This document shows, piece by piece, positions 48,969 through 58,595 of a DNA stretch of 64,000 nt. The DNA comes from Streptomyces iranensis (GTDB lineage Bacteria > Actinomycetota > Actinomycetes > Streptomycetales > Streptomycetaceae). The stretch is from contig NZ_JAGGLR010000016.1 in the NCBI RefSeq assembly GCF_017874715.1, forward strand, positions 62,001 to 126,000, written 5' to 3'. The notes beneath the pieces were generated by a model. It had not been told where the DNA came from. It searched no databases and worked only from the letters and a program-made list of their open reading frames with translations. Position numbers and translations under genes: made by a program. Positions within the stretch are counted from its first letter, which is position 1; each line of letters opens with the position of its first letter.

Positions 48969-49883
48969 ATGTCCGATCCACCGATCCTGGTGACCGGCGC
49001 CGCGGGCAGTGTCGGGGCCGTCGGCCGCACCGTGGTGGAGGAGCTGCGCCGCCGTGAGCTGCCCGTGCGCGCCATGGTCCACCGCGAGGACGAGCGGGCC
49101 GAGGCCCTCCGCGCCACGGGCGCGGAGGTGGTGGCGGGCGATCTGACCCGCGCCCCGGACGTGGCCCGCGTGCTGGACGGCTGTGGGCGGATGTACTTCG
49201 GCATGAGCGTGTCGCCGAAGTATCTGGAGGCCACGATGACCACGGCGGCGGTCGCCCGCGACTACGCTCGGCTGGACGCGCTGGTCAACATGTCGCAGAT
49301 GACGGTCTCCCAGATGGACCTCACCAGCACCTCGGAGTCGACGCAGCAGCGGGAGCACTGGCTGGCCGAGCAGGCGCTCAACTGGTCCGGGCTGCCCGTC
49401 ACCCATCTCCGGCCCACCGTCTTCCTGGAGAACCCGCTCTTCTCGGTCTTCGTCTACCGCTCCATCGCCGAGGAGGGCACGATCCGGCTGCCGTTCGGCA
49501 CCGGGCGCACCTCCCCGGTCGCGGCGCGGGACGTCGCCGCGGTGGTGGCGGCGATCCTGGTGGCCCCCTCCTCGCACATCGGCAGGACCTACCATCTGAC
49601 CGGCCCGGCCTCCGTCGACATGACCACCATGGCCGCGGAGTTCGCCGACGCGCTCGGCCGGCCGGTCGCCTATGTGGACGTCTCCTACGAGGCCTGGGTC
49701 AACCACGATCTGAAGGCGCTGGGCCTGCCCGACCACCTCTTCGACCACCTCGCCACGATGGCGCGGCTGCACGCGGAGAACCGCTACGACCGCTGGACCG
49801 ACGACATCGAGACGATCACGGGAAGGCCCGCTACCGGGGTGCGGGAGTACGTCCGCGAGCACCCCGAGATGTTCAAGAGGTGA
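48969..49883 (+). CDS. NmrA-like NAD(P)-binding protein
   Basis: The protein has 304 residues, an atypical SDR with VTGAAGSVGAVGRTVVEELR, an acidic VVAGDLTRAPDVARVLDGC turn, a DALVNMSQMTVSQMD segment in place of the YxxxK, and a THLRPTVFLENPLFSVF motif. Such proteins act as NAD(P)H sensors or quinone and ene-type reductases. Only two bases separate it from the molybdenum subunit, so it is part of that operon and may supply or accept the same substrate. Confidence 0.85.
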   Translation: MSDPPILVTGAAGSVGAVGRTVVEELRRRELPVRAMVHREDERAEALRATGAEVVAGDLTRAPDVARVLDGCGRMYFGMSVSPKYLEATMTTAAVARDYARLDALVNMSQMTVSQMDLTSTSESTQQREHWLAEQALNWSGLPVTHLRPTVFLENPLFSVFVYRSIAEEGTIRLPFGTGRTSPVAARDVAAVVAAILVAPSSHIGRTYHLTGPASVDMTTMAAEFADALGRPVAYVDVSYEAWVNHDLKALGLPDHLFDHLATMARLHAENRYDRWTDDIETITGRPATGVREYVREHPEMFKR

Positions 49884-50157
49884 CGTGGGCGGAACGGAAG
49901 CGCGGTACGAGTACTGCTGGGCGTCATCGGCGCCGTGATCACCCCGCTGGGCGGGCTGTGAGCGGGCTGAACGTCCTGCCGGCGGTGCTGGACGCGGCGG
50001 CGCCGCTGGCGGGCTTCGTCTGTCTGCGCGACATCGCCGATATCCTGGTCGGGTCCGCGCCGCACTACACCTGCCGGTCTGGTCCCCGCTGACCCCGGTC
50101 GACCGCCGCCCGACGGGTCAGCACTGCTATGCACCCCTAAGGGAGTAAATTTTCCCC

Positions 50158-52704
50158 ATGGGCATGGACGACGCCATCGCCGCACGGATACGCATGATCA
50201 CCGAGGCGGGTGACGGGCTGAGCGGCCCCGACCTGCTCGGATTCGTGCTCGATCACGCCGTGACGGAGACCGGCGGTCTCGGCGGCATGGTGCATCTGCG
50301 CGGACCCGGCGCCCGGTCGCTGCTGCTCACGGCGGTGCACGGGCTGATCCGTCCGGTCGCCCGGGACTGGGCGGAGGTCGAGCCGGCCGACGCCAGTGCC
50401 CCGGCCCGCGCGATGGCCCAGGGCACACCCGTGTGGGCGCCCGCCCTCGGCGCCGGGGACGGCACGGGCCCGGCGCTGCCCGCCGGAAGCGGGCTGCTGG
50501 CGGTTCCGCTGATCACTCCGGAGGGGGTCACCGGCGCGGTGTCGGTGCTGATGGTCCCGGCCGAGCGGCCCGCACCGGAGCGGTGGGCGGCCGTCGAGGC
50601 GCTCGCCGCGTGGGCCGCCCCACGGCTGCGGGGGGACCCTCCCGACCGGGGCCGGGACCGGGACCGGAACCGGGACGGCACCGGCACCTTGCTGGCGGAC
50701 GACCAGGTGAGCCAGGCGCTCTGGCATATGAGCGACGCGTTCTTCGCGGTCGACGGCGACTGGCGCATCACCTTCGTCAACGGCGAGGCTGAGCGGCTGC
50801 TCGGCGCCGCTCGGACGACTCTCGGCCGGACGCTGTGGGACGCCTTCGCGCGGCTGAGCGTCGACGAGGCCGAGCCGGGCCTGCAAAGCCGCTACCGGCG
50901 GGCCGCCGAGAGCGGCACCCCGGTCGGGTTCGAGGTGCGCTGGCCCACCAATCAGCGCTGGTACTCCATGCGGCTGGTCCCGGTGCCGAACGGGCTCACG
51001 GTCTACGCCGCCGATATCACCGCGAGCCGGGCGCGGGAGGCGGAGCGGGCCGCGGCCGAGCAAGCGGCGGCCGAGCGCACCGCGCGGATCGGCGAGCTGA
51101 CCAACGCACTCGCGCAGGCGCTGACGATGCGCGACGTGGTGAACGCCATCGCCGACCGGGTACTGCCGCCGTTCGGCGCCTCGGGGATGGTGGTGCAGCT
51201 CATCGAGGGCGACGTGATCCGGATCGCCGGGGCCGTCGGCTATCCGCAGCCCTTCCTGGAGTCGATCGACGGGGCCTCGATCCATGAGGTGTCGCCGGTT
51301 TCGGAGGTGTACCAGACCGGGGCGCCGGCCTTCGTCGAGTCGGTCGAGGAGTACACCGCGCGCTATCCCGCCATGGCCGGGCGGCCCGCCGCGGCCGAGA
51401 AGCAGGCATGGGCCTTTCTGCCGTTGATCGTCTCCGGCCGGAGCATCGGCTGCTCGGTGGTCGCCTTCGCCGAGCCGCGCCGGCTCGACGCGGAGGAGCG
51501 GGCCCTGCTCACCGCGCTCAGCGGACTGATGGGGCAGGCCATCGAGCGCGCGCGGCTGTACGACATGGAGCACACCCGGGCCAAGGAGCTCCAGCGGGGG
51601 CTGCTGCCCCGCGCTCTGCCGTCGCTGTCCTCGGTCACCACCGCCGCACGCTATCTGCCCGCCAGCGAGGGCATCGACGTGGGCGGTGACTGGTACGACG
51701 TGATCCCGCTGTCCGGCGCCCGGGTGGCCCTGGTCATCGGCGATGTGATGGGTCACGGGCTGTCCGAGGCGGCCACCATGGGCCGGCTGCGCACCGCCGT
51801 GAACACCCTGGCCGAATTGGAGTTCCCGCCCGCCGAGTTGCTCACCCGGCTCAACGACGTGGTGAGCGAGCTGGGGGACAACCTCTACGCGACCTGCCTG
51901 TACGCCGTGTACGACCCGGTCGGCGCCACCTGCGTCTTCTCCAGCGCCGGACATCCGCCGCCGGCCGTCGTACGCCCCGGCCACCCGGTCCGCTTCGCCG
52001 GCGGCGCCCCCGATCCCCCGCTGGGCGCGGCCCAGCCGCCGTTCGAGACCACCGAGGTGAGTCTGGAGGAAGGCAGTCTGCTGGTGCTGTACACCGACGG
52101 TCTGGTGGAATCCGCAGCCCGGGACATCGACCGCGGGATGCGGCAGCTGGCGAGCGCGCTGTCCAGCGCGGCCCGCGCGCCCGGCCCGGGGGACACCTGG
52201 CCCGACGGAGACCGCGGCGGACACGCGTCGCTGGAGCGGCTGTGCGACGAGGTGCTGGCCGAGTTGCTGCCGGAGAAGCAGCTCACCGCCGATGACGCGG
52301 CACTGCTCATCGCCCGCACCCATGCGCTCGCCCCCGACCACATCGCCGCATGGCCACTGTCCGAGGGGCCGATCGCCGCGGGCGAGGCACGCGATCACGT
52401 CCGGGACCAGCTGACCCGCTGGGAGCTGGCACCGCTCACCCCCACCGCGGAACTGCTGGTCAGCGAGCTGGTCGCGAACGCGATCCGGCACGGCAGAGGC
52501 CCGATCGAGCTACGGCTGCTGCGCGGCGAGGGGCTGATCTGCGAGGTGACCGACGGCTCCTTGACCACCCCCCGGATCCGCCATGCTTCGGAGACCGACG
52601 AGGGCGGGCGCGGGCTCCAGCTGGTCTCGGCCCTCTCCCAGCGCTGGGGCACCCGCTACACGCCCACCGGCAAGTGCATCTGGACCGAACAGCCACTCCC
52701 CTGA
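50158..52704 (+). CDS. SpoIIE-type PP2C phosphatase with GAF, PAS and HATPase domains
   Basis: The protein has 848 residues. Its order is an N-terminal GAF-like domain, a PAS domain (ALWHMSDAFFAVDGDWRITF), a coiled linker, a second GAF, a SpoIIE-type serine phosphatase (GGDWYDVIPLSGARVALVIG, GDVMGHG, DDAALLIAR) and a C-terminal HATPase of the RsbW type (LLVSELVANAIRHG, DEGGRGLQLV). Streptomyces uses such proteins to dephosphorylate anti-anti-sigma factors while the HATPase binds them or a sigma factor. A partner STAS protein is not present here. The start is preceded by GGGAG, but several near starts exist. Confidence 0.93.
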   Translation: MGMDDAIAARIRMITEAGDGLSGPDLLGFVLDHAVTETGGLGGMVHLRGPGARSLLLTAVHGLIRPVARDWAEVEPADASAPARAMAQGTPVWAPALGAGDGTGPALPAGSGLLAVPLITPEGVTGAVSVLMVPAERPAPERWAAVEALAAWAAPRLRGDPPDRGRDRDRNRDGTGTLLADDQVSQALWHMSDAFFAVDGDWRITFVNGEAERLLGAARTTLGRTLWDAFARLSVDEAEPGLQSRYRRAAESGTPVGFEVRWPTNQRWYSMRLVPVPNGLTVYAADITASRAREAERAAAEQAAAERTARIGELTNALAQALTMRDVVNAIADRVLPPFGASGMVVQLIEGDVIRIAGAVGYPQPFLESIDGASIHEVSPVSEVYQTGAPAFVESVEEYTARYPAMAGRPAAAEKQAWAFLPLIVSGRSIGCSVVAFAEPRRLDAEERALLTALSGLMGQAIERARLYDMEHTRAKELQRGLLPRALPSLSSVTTAARYLPASEGIDVGGDWYDVIPLSGARVALVIGDVMGHGLSEAATMGRLRTAVNTLAELEFPPAELLTRLNDVVSELGDNLYATCLYAVYDPVGATCVFSSAGHPPPAVVRPGHPVRFAGGAPDPPLGAAQPPFETTEVSLEEGSLLVLYTDGLVESAARDIDRGMRQLASALSSAARAPGPGDTWPDGDRGGHASLERLCDEVLAELLPEKQLTADDAALLIARTHALAPDHIAAWPLSEGPIAAGEARDHVRDQLTRWELAPLTPTAELLVSELVANAIRHGRGPIELRLLRGEGLICEVTDGSLTTPRIRHASETDEGGRGLQLVSALSQRWGTRYTPTGKCIWTEQPLP

Positions 52705-52756
52705 CACTCAGACGGAAGACAGACACCCCGCGGAAGGCAGCGGTGTCCACCGCGCT

Positions 52757-53629
52757 TCAGCCGCCCCAGCCCCCGCCCCGCGCGGCCTGTCGCGCGTAGT
52801 CCGCGAAGTCCCGGGGCGCACGGCCCAGGACGCGCCGGACGTCGTCCGTCAGATACGCGTTGCGCCCGTCCAGCAAGGTGGCGAACAGCTCGGTCAGAAA
52901 CGCCCCCAGCTCGTCCGGCAGCCCGTGGTCGCGCACCAGCGCGGCCCCGTAACTCCCGGCGGAGACCGGCACATAGCGCACCGCGCGGCCCGTCGCCCCG
53001 GCGATCTCCGCGGCCGCCTCGGCGAAGGTCAGCAGCCTCGGCCCGGTGATCTCGTACGTCCGGTCTCCGGGTACGTCCCCGGTCAGCGCCGCGACCGCGA
53101 CCTCGGCGATGTCGTCGGCGTCCACGAAGGGCTCCTTGACGTCCCCGGCCGGGAAGACGATCTCGCCGTCGAGCACCCCGCCGCGCAGAACGCCCTCGTC
53201 GAAGTTCTGGAAGAACCAACTCGCCCGCAGCACGGTCGCCGCCACGCCCCGCACCCGCACCGCCTCCTCGGCGGGCAGCGCCGCCTCCACACCCCGGGCG
53301 GAGAGCAGCACCAGCCGCCGGGTGCCGCGCTCGGCCGCCAGTTCGGCGAAGGCGCGGAGGGTGGCGGCGGCTCCCGGGTCGCAGACGTCTGGGTAGTAGG
53401 CGATGTACGCGGCGGCGGCCCCGCCCAGCACGGGCTCCCAGGTGCGCGGGTCCTCCCAGTCGAACGGAGTCTCGCCGGACCGGGAGCCGATCCGCACCGG
53501 GTGCCCGGCCCGGCTCAGCCGGTCCGCGACCCGGCGGCCGGTCTTGCCGGTGCCGCCGAGCACCAGGACGGTCGTACGCTCTGTGGGCTGTGATCGCGCG
53601 GCCGGTGCTTGCGTGGGCTGTGTCGTCAT
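52757..53629 (-). CDS. NmrA-like NAD(P)H-dependent oxidoreductase
   Basis: The protein has 290 residues. The N-terminal dinucleotide motif is LVLGGTGKTGRRVADRL, followed by PVRIGSRSGETPFDWEDPRT. The catalytic half holds RRLVLLSARGVEAAL and TVLRASWFFQNFDEG. These are the features of NmrA and quinone-reductase-like proteins. It is divergent from the AraC regulator 81 bp away, an arrangement that usually means the regulator controls it. Confidence 0.85.
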   Translation of the reverse strand: MTTQPTQAPAARSQPTERTTVLVLGGTGKTGRRVADRLSRAGHPVRIGSRSGETPFDWEDPRTWEPVLGGAAAAYIAYYPDVCDPGAAATLRAFAELAAERGTRRLVLLSARGVEAALPAEEAVRVRGVAATVLRASWFFQNFDEGVLRGGVLDGEIVFPAGDVKEPFVDADDIAEVAVAALTGDVPGDRTYEITGPRLLTFAEAAAEIAGATGRAVRYVPVSAGSYGAALVRDHGLPDELGAFLTELFATLLDGRNAYLTDDVRRVLGRAPRDFADYARQAARGGGWGG

Positions 53630-53710
53630 ACGGCCAGTCAACTCGCGGGCGCTGAGACGGGCCATGGCCGAGAGGCTCCGCCGCATGCGCGAGCGTCTAC
53701 GCTGTGCGCC

Positions 53711-54652
53711 ATGGACGCGCTGGCGAGTCTGCTGGACGGCCCGCGGGCCCGGGGGGCCTTTCTGCTGCGGGTCGTGATGGAGCCGCCCTGGGCGGTGCGG
53801 ATCGAGGACCGGGCCCCGCTGTGCGTGATGACCATGGCACGCGGCGAGGCGTGGGTGGTGCCGGACGCGGGCGAGGCGGTGCGGCTGCGCCCGGGGGACG
53901 TGGCGATCGCGCGCGGCCCGGACCCGTACACGGTGGCCGACGACCCCGCAACCGCGCCGCAGGCGTGGATCCTCCCCGGTGAGGTGTGCCGCACGGCGGA
54001 CGGCGCCGATCTGGCCGAGGCGATGGCGCTGGGGGTGCGCACCTGGGGCAACAGCCCGGACGGCTCGGCCATGATGCTCATCGGCAGCTATCTGCTGGAC
54101 GGAGAGATCAGCGGACGGCTGCTGGACGCGCTGCCCTCGCTGCTGGCCCTGGACGGCGGGGTGTGGGACTGTCCCCTGATGCCCTGGCTCGGCGAGGAGA
54201 TCGTCAAGGACGAGCCCGGACAGGAGGCGGTCCTGGACCGGCTGCTGGATCTGCTGCTGATCTCGGTGCTGCGGGCCTGGTTCTCCCGGCCGGAGGCCCG
54301 GACGCCTGGCTGGTACCGGGCGCTGGGCGACCCGGTGGTGGGCCGCGCCCTGCGGCTGCTGCAGAACAACCCGGCCCATCCGTGGACGGTTGCCGGGCTC
54401 GCCGCCGAGACGGGTGTCTCGCGGGCGGCGCTGGCCCGCCGCTTCACCGCGCTGGTGGGTGAGCCGCCCATGGCGTATCTGACCGGCTGGCGGCTGGCGC
54501 TCGCGGCGGATCTGCTCCGGGATCCGGAGCACACCCTGGCGGCGGTGGCCCGGCGGGTCGGCTACGGCAGCGCGTTCGCCCTCAGCGCCGCCTTCAAACG
54601 CGAGCGCGGCCTGAGCCCGCGGGCACACCGCGATGCGGCCCCCGCCGACTGA
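53711..54652 (+). CDS. AraC-family transcriptional regulator
   Basis: The protein has 313 residues. An N-terminal cupin-like sensor (PPWAVRIEDRAPLCVMTMAR, AVRLRPGDVAIARGPDPYTV) is followed by the paired AraC helix-turn-helices: WTVAGLAAETGVSRAALARR with FTALVGEPPMAYLTGWRLAL, and LAAVARRVGYGSAFALSAAF with KRERGLSPRAHRD. This is the regular length for the subfamily that controls nearby reductases. It is divergent from the NmrA-like gene. Confidence 0.92.
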   Translation: MDALASLLDGPRARGAFLLRVVMEPPWAVRIEDRAPLCVMTMARGEAWVVPDAGEAVRLRPGDVAIARGPDPYTVADDPATAPQAWILPGEVCRTADGADLAEAMALGVRTWGNSPDGSAMMLIGSYLLDGEISGRLLDALPSLLALDGGVWDCPLMPWLGEEIVKDEPGQEAVLDRLLDLLLISVLRAWFSRPEARTPGWYRALGDPVVGRALRLLQNNPAHPWTVAGLAAETGVSRAALARRFTALVGEPPMAYLTGWRLALAADLLRDPEHTLAAVARRVGYGSAFALSAAFKRERGLSPRAHRDAAPAD

Positions 54653-55104
54653 CCCGCCCCCTCACGGACAGCGGTCCGTCCCACGGACGCCCGGACACGG
54701 CCTCGCCCGCGGCGACAGGGGGCACGGCGGCCGACATGGCGCGAACCCGGCATCGCCAAGCCGACCCGCGGCGCCCCCGGCAGACGACCCTCCCTCGAAC
54801 GCCCGGGCGCGGCCGGACCCGGGCGAGGACCGCCCCGACCACGGCATGTGCGGGAACCACTCCGCGACCTGGCCCCGGCTCCTGCCCATGACCACGGCGA
54901 TGCGGGCAATGCGCTGGTGGCCCGTCACCGACCCACGCCGGGAACGGCGAGAGGGCGCATGCGGTGGCGGCGCGGCGCGGCCTGCGGGGGTGTTGGCGGG
55001 CGACCACCCCGCAGGCCGTGGTGCGACCGGGCGGCGGACAGCCGGCACGGCCGGACGCGAACCGCGAGCGGCGCACGCCGGGGCGGCGGGGCGCGGGGGC
55101 CCGC
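54653..55104. other. intergenic stretch without a convincing gene
   Basis: The region lies between the AraC gene and the end of the glycosyltransferase gene. Open frames are long because of the high GC, but their sequence is Arg/Pro/Gly-rich and unlike a folded protein. No hairpin or RNA gene was recognised. Confidence 0.4.
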
Positions 55105-56295
55105 TCAGCTCGCGGGCGCGCCGCGCCGGGGCATGTGGCTGACCGGCGGTACCCGCAGGCAGCCGTCCGGGCCGCAGGTGGTGGTGCGGTCGTAGAGGTC
55201 CATCAGGCGGCGGGCGCCGCGGGCGATGTCGTAGCGGTCGACGGCGTCCGGGACCGGGAAGCGCAGCGGGCCCTGGGCGGCCTGTCCGCGCAGGGCGGCG
55301 GCGAGGGCGGCCGGGCCGGGGGCGATACGGCGGGCGCCGGGCGCAGCGCCGTCGGGCAGTTCGTCGAGGGCGGGGCAGACGGTGTGCAGCACCGGCAGCC
55401 CGGCGGCCAGCCCCTCCAGTGCCGCGAGGCCGAACGCCTCCTCGGCGGACGGCGAGACCAGGACGTCCATGGCGGCCAGCAGCGCGGGCAGCCCCGCGGG
55501 CCGGTCGTCGGCCGGGGCCACCGCGCCGTCGCGCTCCCCCAGCAGCCGGACCCGGTCGGCCACGCCGAGCCGGGCGGCCAGGTCCTCCAGGGCGGGGCGC
55601 TCTGGGCCCTCGCCGACCAGCAGCAGCCGGGCGTCCGGCACCTCGGCGACGGCCCGCACCGCCGTGTCGAACCGCTTGTCCGGCACCAGCCGGCCCACCC
55701 CGCCGACCACGAAGGCCCGGTCGGGGATGCCGAGACGGCCGCGGGCGGCCGCACGGGCGGTCGGCTCGAAGCGGAAGTGGCGGGCGTCGATCCCGTTGGG
55801 CACCAGATGGATCCGGCGGTTGGGCACGCCCCAGTCGCGCAGCCGGTCGGCCACGGCGGCCGAGACGGCGACGGTCGCCGAGCCCAGCCGCTCGGCGGCG
55901 AGATAGCGGGCGCGGAGGGCGGCGTTGAGCGGACGGCCGTCGATCCGCCGCTCGCCCAGGCTGTGTTCGGTGGCGATGACCGCCCGCACTCCGGCCAGCC
56001 GGGCCGCGATCCGGCCGAGCACACACGCCCGGTACAGATGGGTGTGCACCAGGTCGTAACCGCCGGACCGGATGATCCGCACCAGTCTGGGCACGGTGGT
56101 GAGCTGCCGCTCGCGCCCGCCGCCCAGGGGCAGCTGGGTGACCGGGACGCCGTCCGCGCGGATGCCGTGCGCGGCGGCGCCGGGGCCCGAGAGGGCGATG
56201 ACGTCACAGCGCACCGGCACATGGCGCAGCAGCAGCCGCAGTTGCTGTTCGGCTCCTCCGGCCCCGAGGCGGGAGATGATGTGCAGGACTCTCAT
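55105..56295 (-). CDS. GT4-family glycosyltransferase
   Basis: The protein has 396 residues. The acceptor half starts VLHIISRLGAGGAEQQLRLL and contains LVHTHLYRACVLGRIAARLA and VIATEHSLGE. The donor half contains VVGGVGRLVPDKRFDTAVRA, LLLVGEGPERPALEDLAARL and SPSAEEAFGLAALEGLAAGL, with the catalytic E-x7-E pair. It resembles enzymes that make polysaccharides or glycolipids. It is divergent from the GT2 gene at 56573, with which it may build a cell-surface glycan. Confidence 0.9.
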   Translation of the reverse strand: MRVLHIISRLGAGGAEQQLRLLLRHVPVRCDVIALSGPGAAAHGIRADGVPVTQLPLGGGRERQLTTVPRLVRIIRSGGYDLVHTHLYRACVLGRIAARLAGVRAVIATEHSLGERRIDGRPLNAALRARYLAAERLGSATVAVSAAVADRLRDWGVPNRRIHLVPNGIDARHFRFEPTARAAARGRLGIPDRAFVVGGVGRLVPDKRFDTAVRAVAEVPDARLLLVGEGPERPALEDLAARLGVADRVRLLGERDGAVAPADDRPAGLPALLAAMDVLVSPSAEEAFGLAALEGLAAGLPVLHTVCPALDELPDGAAPGARRIAPGPAALAAALRGQAAQGPLRFPVPDAVDRYDIARGARRLMDLYDRTTTCGPDGCLRVPPVSHMPRRGAPAS

Positions 56296-56572
56296 CGGGC
56301 GACTGCGCCCCATCCTCCGTATTCCGATGGGCTTCGATCGGTGCCGACCCTGCCAGACGGCGGGATGTAAATCACGTAAGACGCGCGCCGCTGGGCCGTC
56401 GGAGTGGCCCCCTTACGGACCGTCAACAATGGCGCGCCGAATATCCGATGTGCACGCTCGTGCCCCATGGGATTGTTACCTTCTCATCTCGCGCGATGAC
56501 CTGAAGAATATGGCCCGTATGGGTCATCGTGGCGCGACATTCGGTTCGAGCCAGCCCCGCGGGAGTGCCCAG

Positions 56573-58462
56573 ATGTCTGCACCGACCCCCGTCAGAGATT
56601 CCCCCCGGAAAACCACCGCACGCGCGGTAGCCGGGCCGCCGCCCGCGCGTACCGCGTCGGATTCCCGCGTCCCGCACCACCGTCCCACCCCGGTGTACGA
56701 GTACAAGCGGTACAGCGAGCTGGCCGGCCCGCTGACCAAGGCCCCCACGGACCGCCCCTACCGGGTGCGCTGCCGGAGCCTGCTGGCGCAGGAGCCGCAC
56801 CGGATCCGTGCCGCGCTGCTGCTGTGCGCTGCGCCGGTGTGCTCGGCGGTGCTGCTGCTGTGGCTGCTGCACCCGGACCACTGGGTGGAGCGCGCCTACG
56901 CGCCGGGGTGGCAGCGGGCGGCGGACCTGGCGATGCTGGTCTCGATCGCGCTGATCGAGGGGTTTCGCCTGTTCACGGTCGTCTCCAACGCCCATGCCAC
57001 GCTGGTGGCGCGGGATCCGGTGCCGGTGGTGGCCGAGCCGGGGACCCGCGTGGCGTTCCTGACCAGCTTCGTGCCCGGCAAGGAGCCGATCGCGATGGTC
57101 CGGGCCACGCTGGAGGGGGCGGTGCGGATCCGGCACACCGGGCCGCTGGACGTCTGGCTGCTCGACGAGGGGGACGACGACGAGGTCAAGGCGCTGTGCA
57201 AGCGGCTGGGCGTACGGCACTTCTCGCGCAAGGGCATCGAGAAGTGGAATCAGCCGAAGGGCGCTTTCCGGGCGCGGACCAAGCACGGGAATTACAACGC
57301 CTGGCTGGACGCGCACGGCGACGGTTATGAATTCATGGCGTGTGTGGACACCGACCATGTGCCGCTGCCCAACTTCCTGGAGCGCATGCTGGGTTACTTC
57401 CGGGATCCGGATATCGCCTTCGTGGTCGGCCCGCAGGTCTACGGGAATTACGACACCCCGGTCACCAAGGCCGCCGAAAGCCAGCAGTTCCTTTTCCACG
57501 CGCTGATCCAGCGGGCCGGAAACGCCTATGGCGGCCCGATGTTCGTGGGCACCAACAACGCGGTGCGGATCAGCGCGCTGCGCTCGATCGGCGGGCTGTA
57601 CGACTCGATCACCGAGGACATGGCCACCGGCTTCGAGCTGCACCGCCACCGCAACCCGGCGACCCGGAAGAAGTGGCGCTCGGTCTACACCCCCGACGTG
57701 CTCGCGGTCGGCGAGGGGCCGAGCACCTGGACGGACTTCTTCACCCAGCAGATGCGGTGGAGCCGCGGCACCTACGAGACCGTGCTCAAGCAGTTCTGGA
57801 AGGGCCCGTTCACCCTGTCGCCGGGCAAGCTGCTGAACTACTCGCTGATGATCGCGTACTACCCGATGACCGCGGTCAACTGGCTCCTCTCCGCGCTGTC
57901 GTGCGCGCTGTTCCTGGTGCTGGGCGCCGCCGGGATCCACATCCCGGCCGAGATGTGGATGATGCTCTACAGCGACGCGGCGATGCTCCAGATCGGGCTG
58001 TACATCTGGAACCGGCGGCACAACGTCTCCCCGCACGAGCCGGAGGGCTCCGGCGGGCTGGCCGGGATGCTGCTCTCCGCGCTGTCCGCCCCGATCTACG
58101 CCAAGTCGCTGTGCGACGCGGTGCTGCGGCGCACCAGCCGGTTCGTGGTCACGCCCAAGGGCGACTCGTCCAGCCCCGACCGGCTCTCCACGTTCCGTAT
58201 CCATCTGCTGTGGGCGGCAGTGTTCGGCTCCTCGCTGGTCGGCTCGTTCTTCCTGGGGCACACTCATGCGGTGATGCGGATCTGGGCGGTGCTCGCCCTG
58301 GCCCTGTGTCTGACTCCGGTGGCGATCTGGTCGGTGGGGCTGCTGCGCCGCGGCCGGAAGCGTCCGGCGCATGGCACGGTGCCGACGGCGCGCGACGCGG
58401 CCAGCCCCTGCGCGCCACCGAAGGACAAGGAGAAGGAGAAGGCGCCGGTCTGCGCGCTGTGA
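56573..58462 (+). CDS. processive GT2 glycosyltransferase (cellulose-synthase-like)
   Basis: The protein has 629 residues from ATG 56573, with GGGAG upstream. It is polytopic, with hydrophobic helices before and after the catalytic domain. The D,D,D,QxxRW set is complete: LDEGDDDEV, a CVDTDHVPLPNF pair, SITEDMATGFELHRH and TQQMRWSRGTYE. Such enzymes polymerise UDP-glucose or GlcNAc into beta-glucan at the membrane, as Streptomyces CslA does at hyphal tips. A GH6 glucanase follows on the opposite strand. In the usual csl locus the copper oxidase gene glxA lies between them; it is absent here, so this may be a paralogue. The first 60 residues are disordered. Confidence 0.9.
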   Translation: MSAPTPVRDSPRKTTARAVAGPPPARTASDSRVPHHRPTPVYEYKRYSELAGPLTKAPTDRPYRVRCRSLLAQEPHRIRAALLLCAAPVCSAVLLLWLLHPDHWVERAYAPGWQRAADLAMLVSIALIEGFRLFTVVSNAHATLVARDPVPVVAEPGTRVAFLTSFVPGKEPIAMVRATLEGAVRIRHTGPLDVWLLDEGDDDEVKALCKRLGVRHFSRKGIEKWNQPKGAFRARTKHGNYNAWLDAHGDGYEFMACVDTDHVPLPNFLERMLGYFRDPDIAFVVGPQVYGNYDTPVTKAAESQQFLFHALIQRAGNAYGGPMFVGTNNAVRISALRSIGGLYDSITEDMATGFELHRHRNPATRKKWRSVYTPDVLAVGEGPSTWTDFFTQQMRWSRGTYETVLKQFWKGPFTLSPGKLLNYSLMIAYYPMTAVNWLLSALSCALFLVLGAAGIHIPAEMWMMLYSDAAMLQIGLYIWNRRHNVSPHEPEGSGGLAGMLLSALSAPIYAKSLCDAVLRRTSRFVVTPKGDSSSPDRLSTFRIHLLWAAVFGSSLVGSFFLGHTHAVMRIWAVLALALCLTPVAIWSVGLLRRGRKRPAHGTVPTARDAASPCAPPKDKEKEKAPVCAL

Positions 58463-58504
58463 CCGGCGGCCGGGGTCCGCGCCCCGAAGGGGCGCGGGGC
58501 CGTG

Positions 58505-58528
58505 TCGATATGCGGCTCCGCCGCGTGG
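58505..58528. repeat. copy of the dispersed 24-25 bp element seen at 35467-35545
   Basis: TCGATATGCGGCTCCGCCGC is shared exactly with the right arm at 35521-35545, and the match extends four further bases (GTGG). Only one arm is present here, between two convergent genes. Confidence 0.85.
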
Positions 58529-58595
58529 GCGCGACCGGCCACTACGGCGCCGCAGCCGATCGGCGGCAGGTCAGGGGGCACTTCCGGCGAAGCGC

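Noticed and set aside
46528..48981. Minus-strand frame of 817 codons under the molybdenum subunit
   Set aside because: It is antisense to an unmistakable PaoC-like gene and shows no family features.
49884..50092. Fragments reading AVSGLNVLPAVLDAAAPLAG and VLLGVIGAVITPLGG
   Set aside because: They are short pieces in two frames with no start or ribosome binding site. They might be a remnant of a small membrane protein but cannot be supported.
50137..52491. Minus-strand frame of 784 codons under the SpoIIE phosphatase
   Set aside because: It is the complement of conserved domains and is composed mostly of Arg/Gly/His runs.
56423..58372. Minus-strand frame opposite the GT2 gene
   Set aside because: It is antisense to the complete D,D,D,QxxRW synthase and has no plausible start context.
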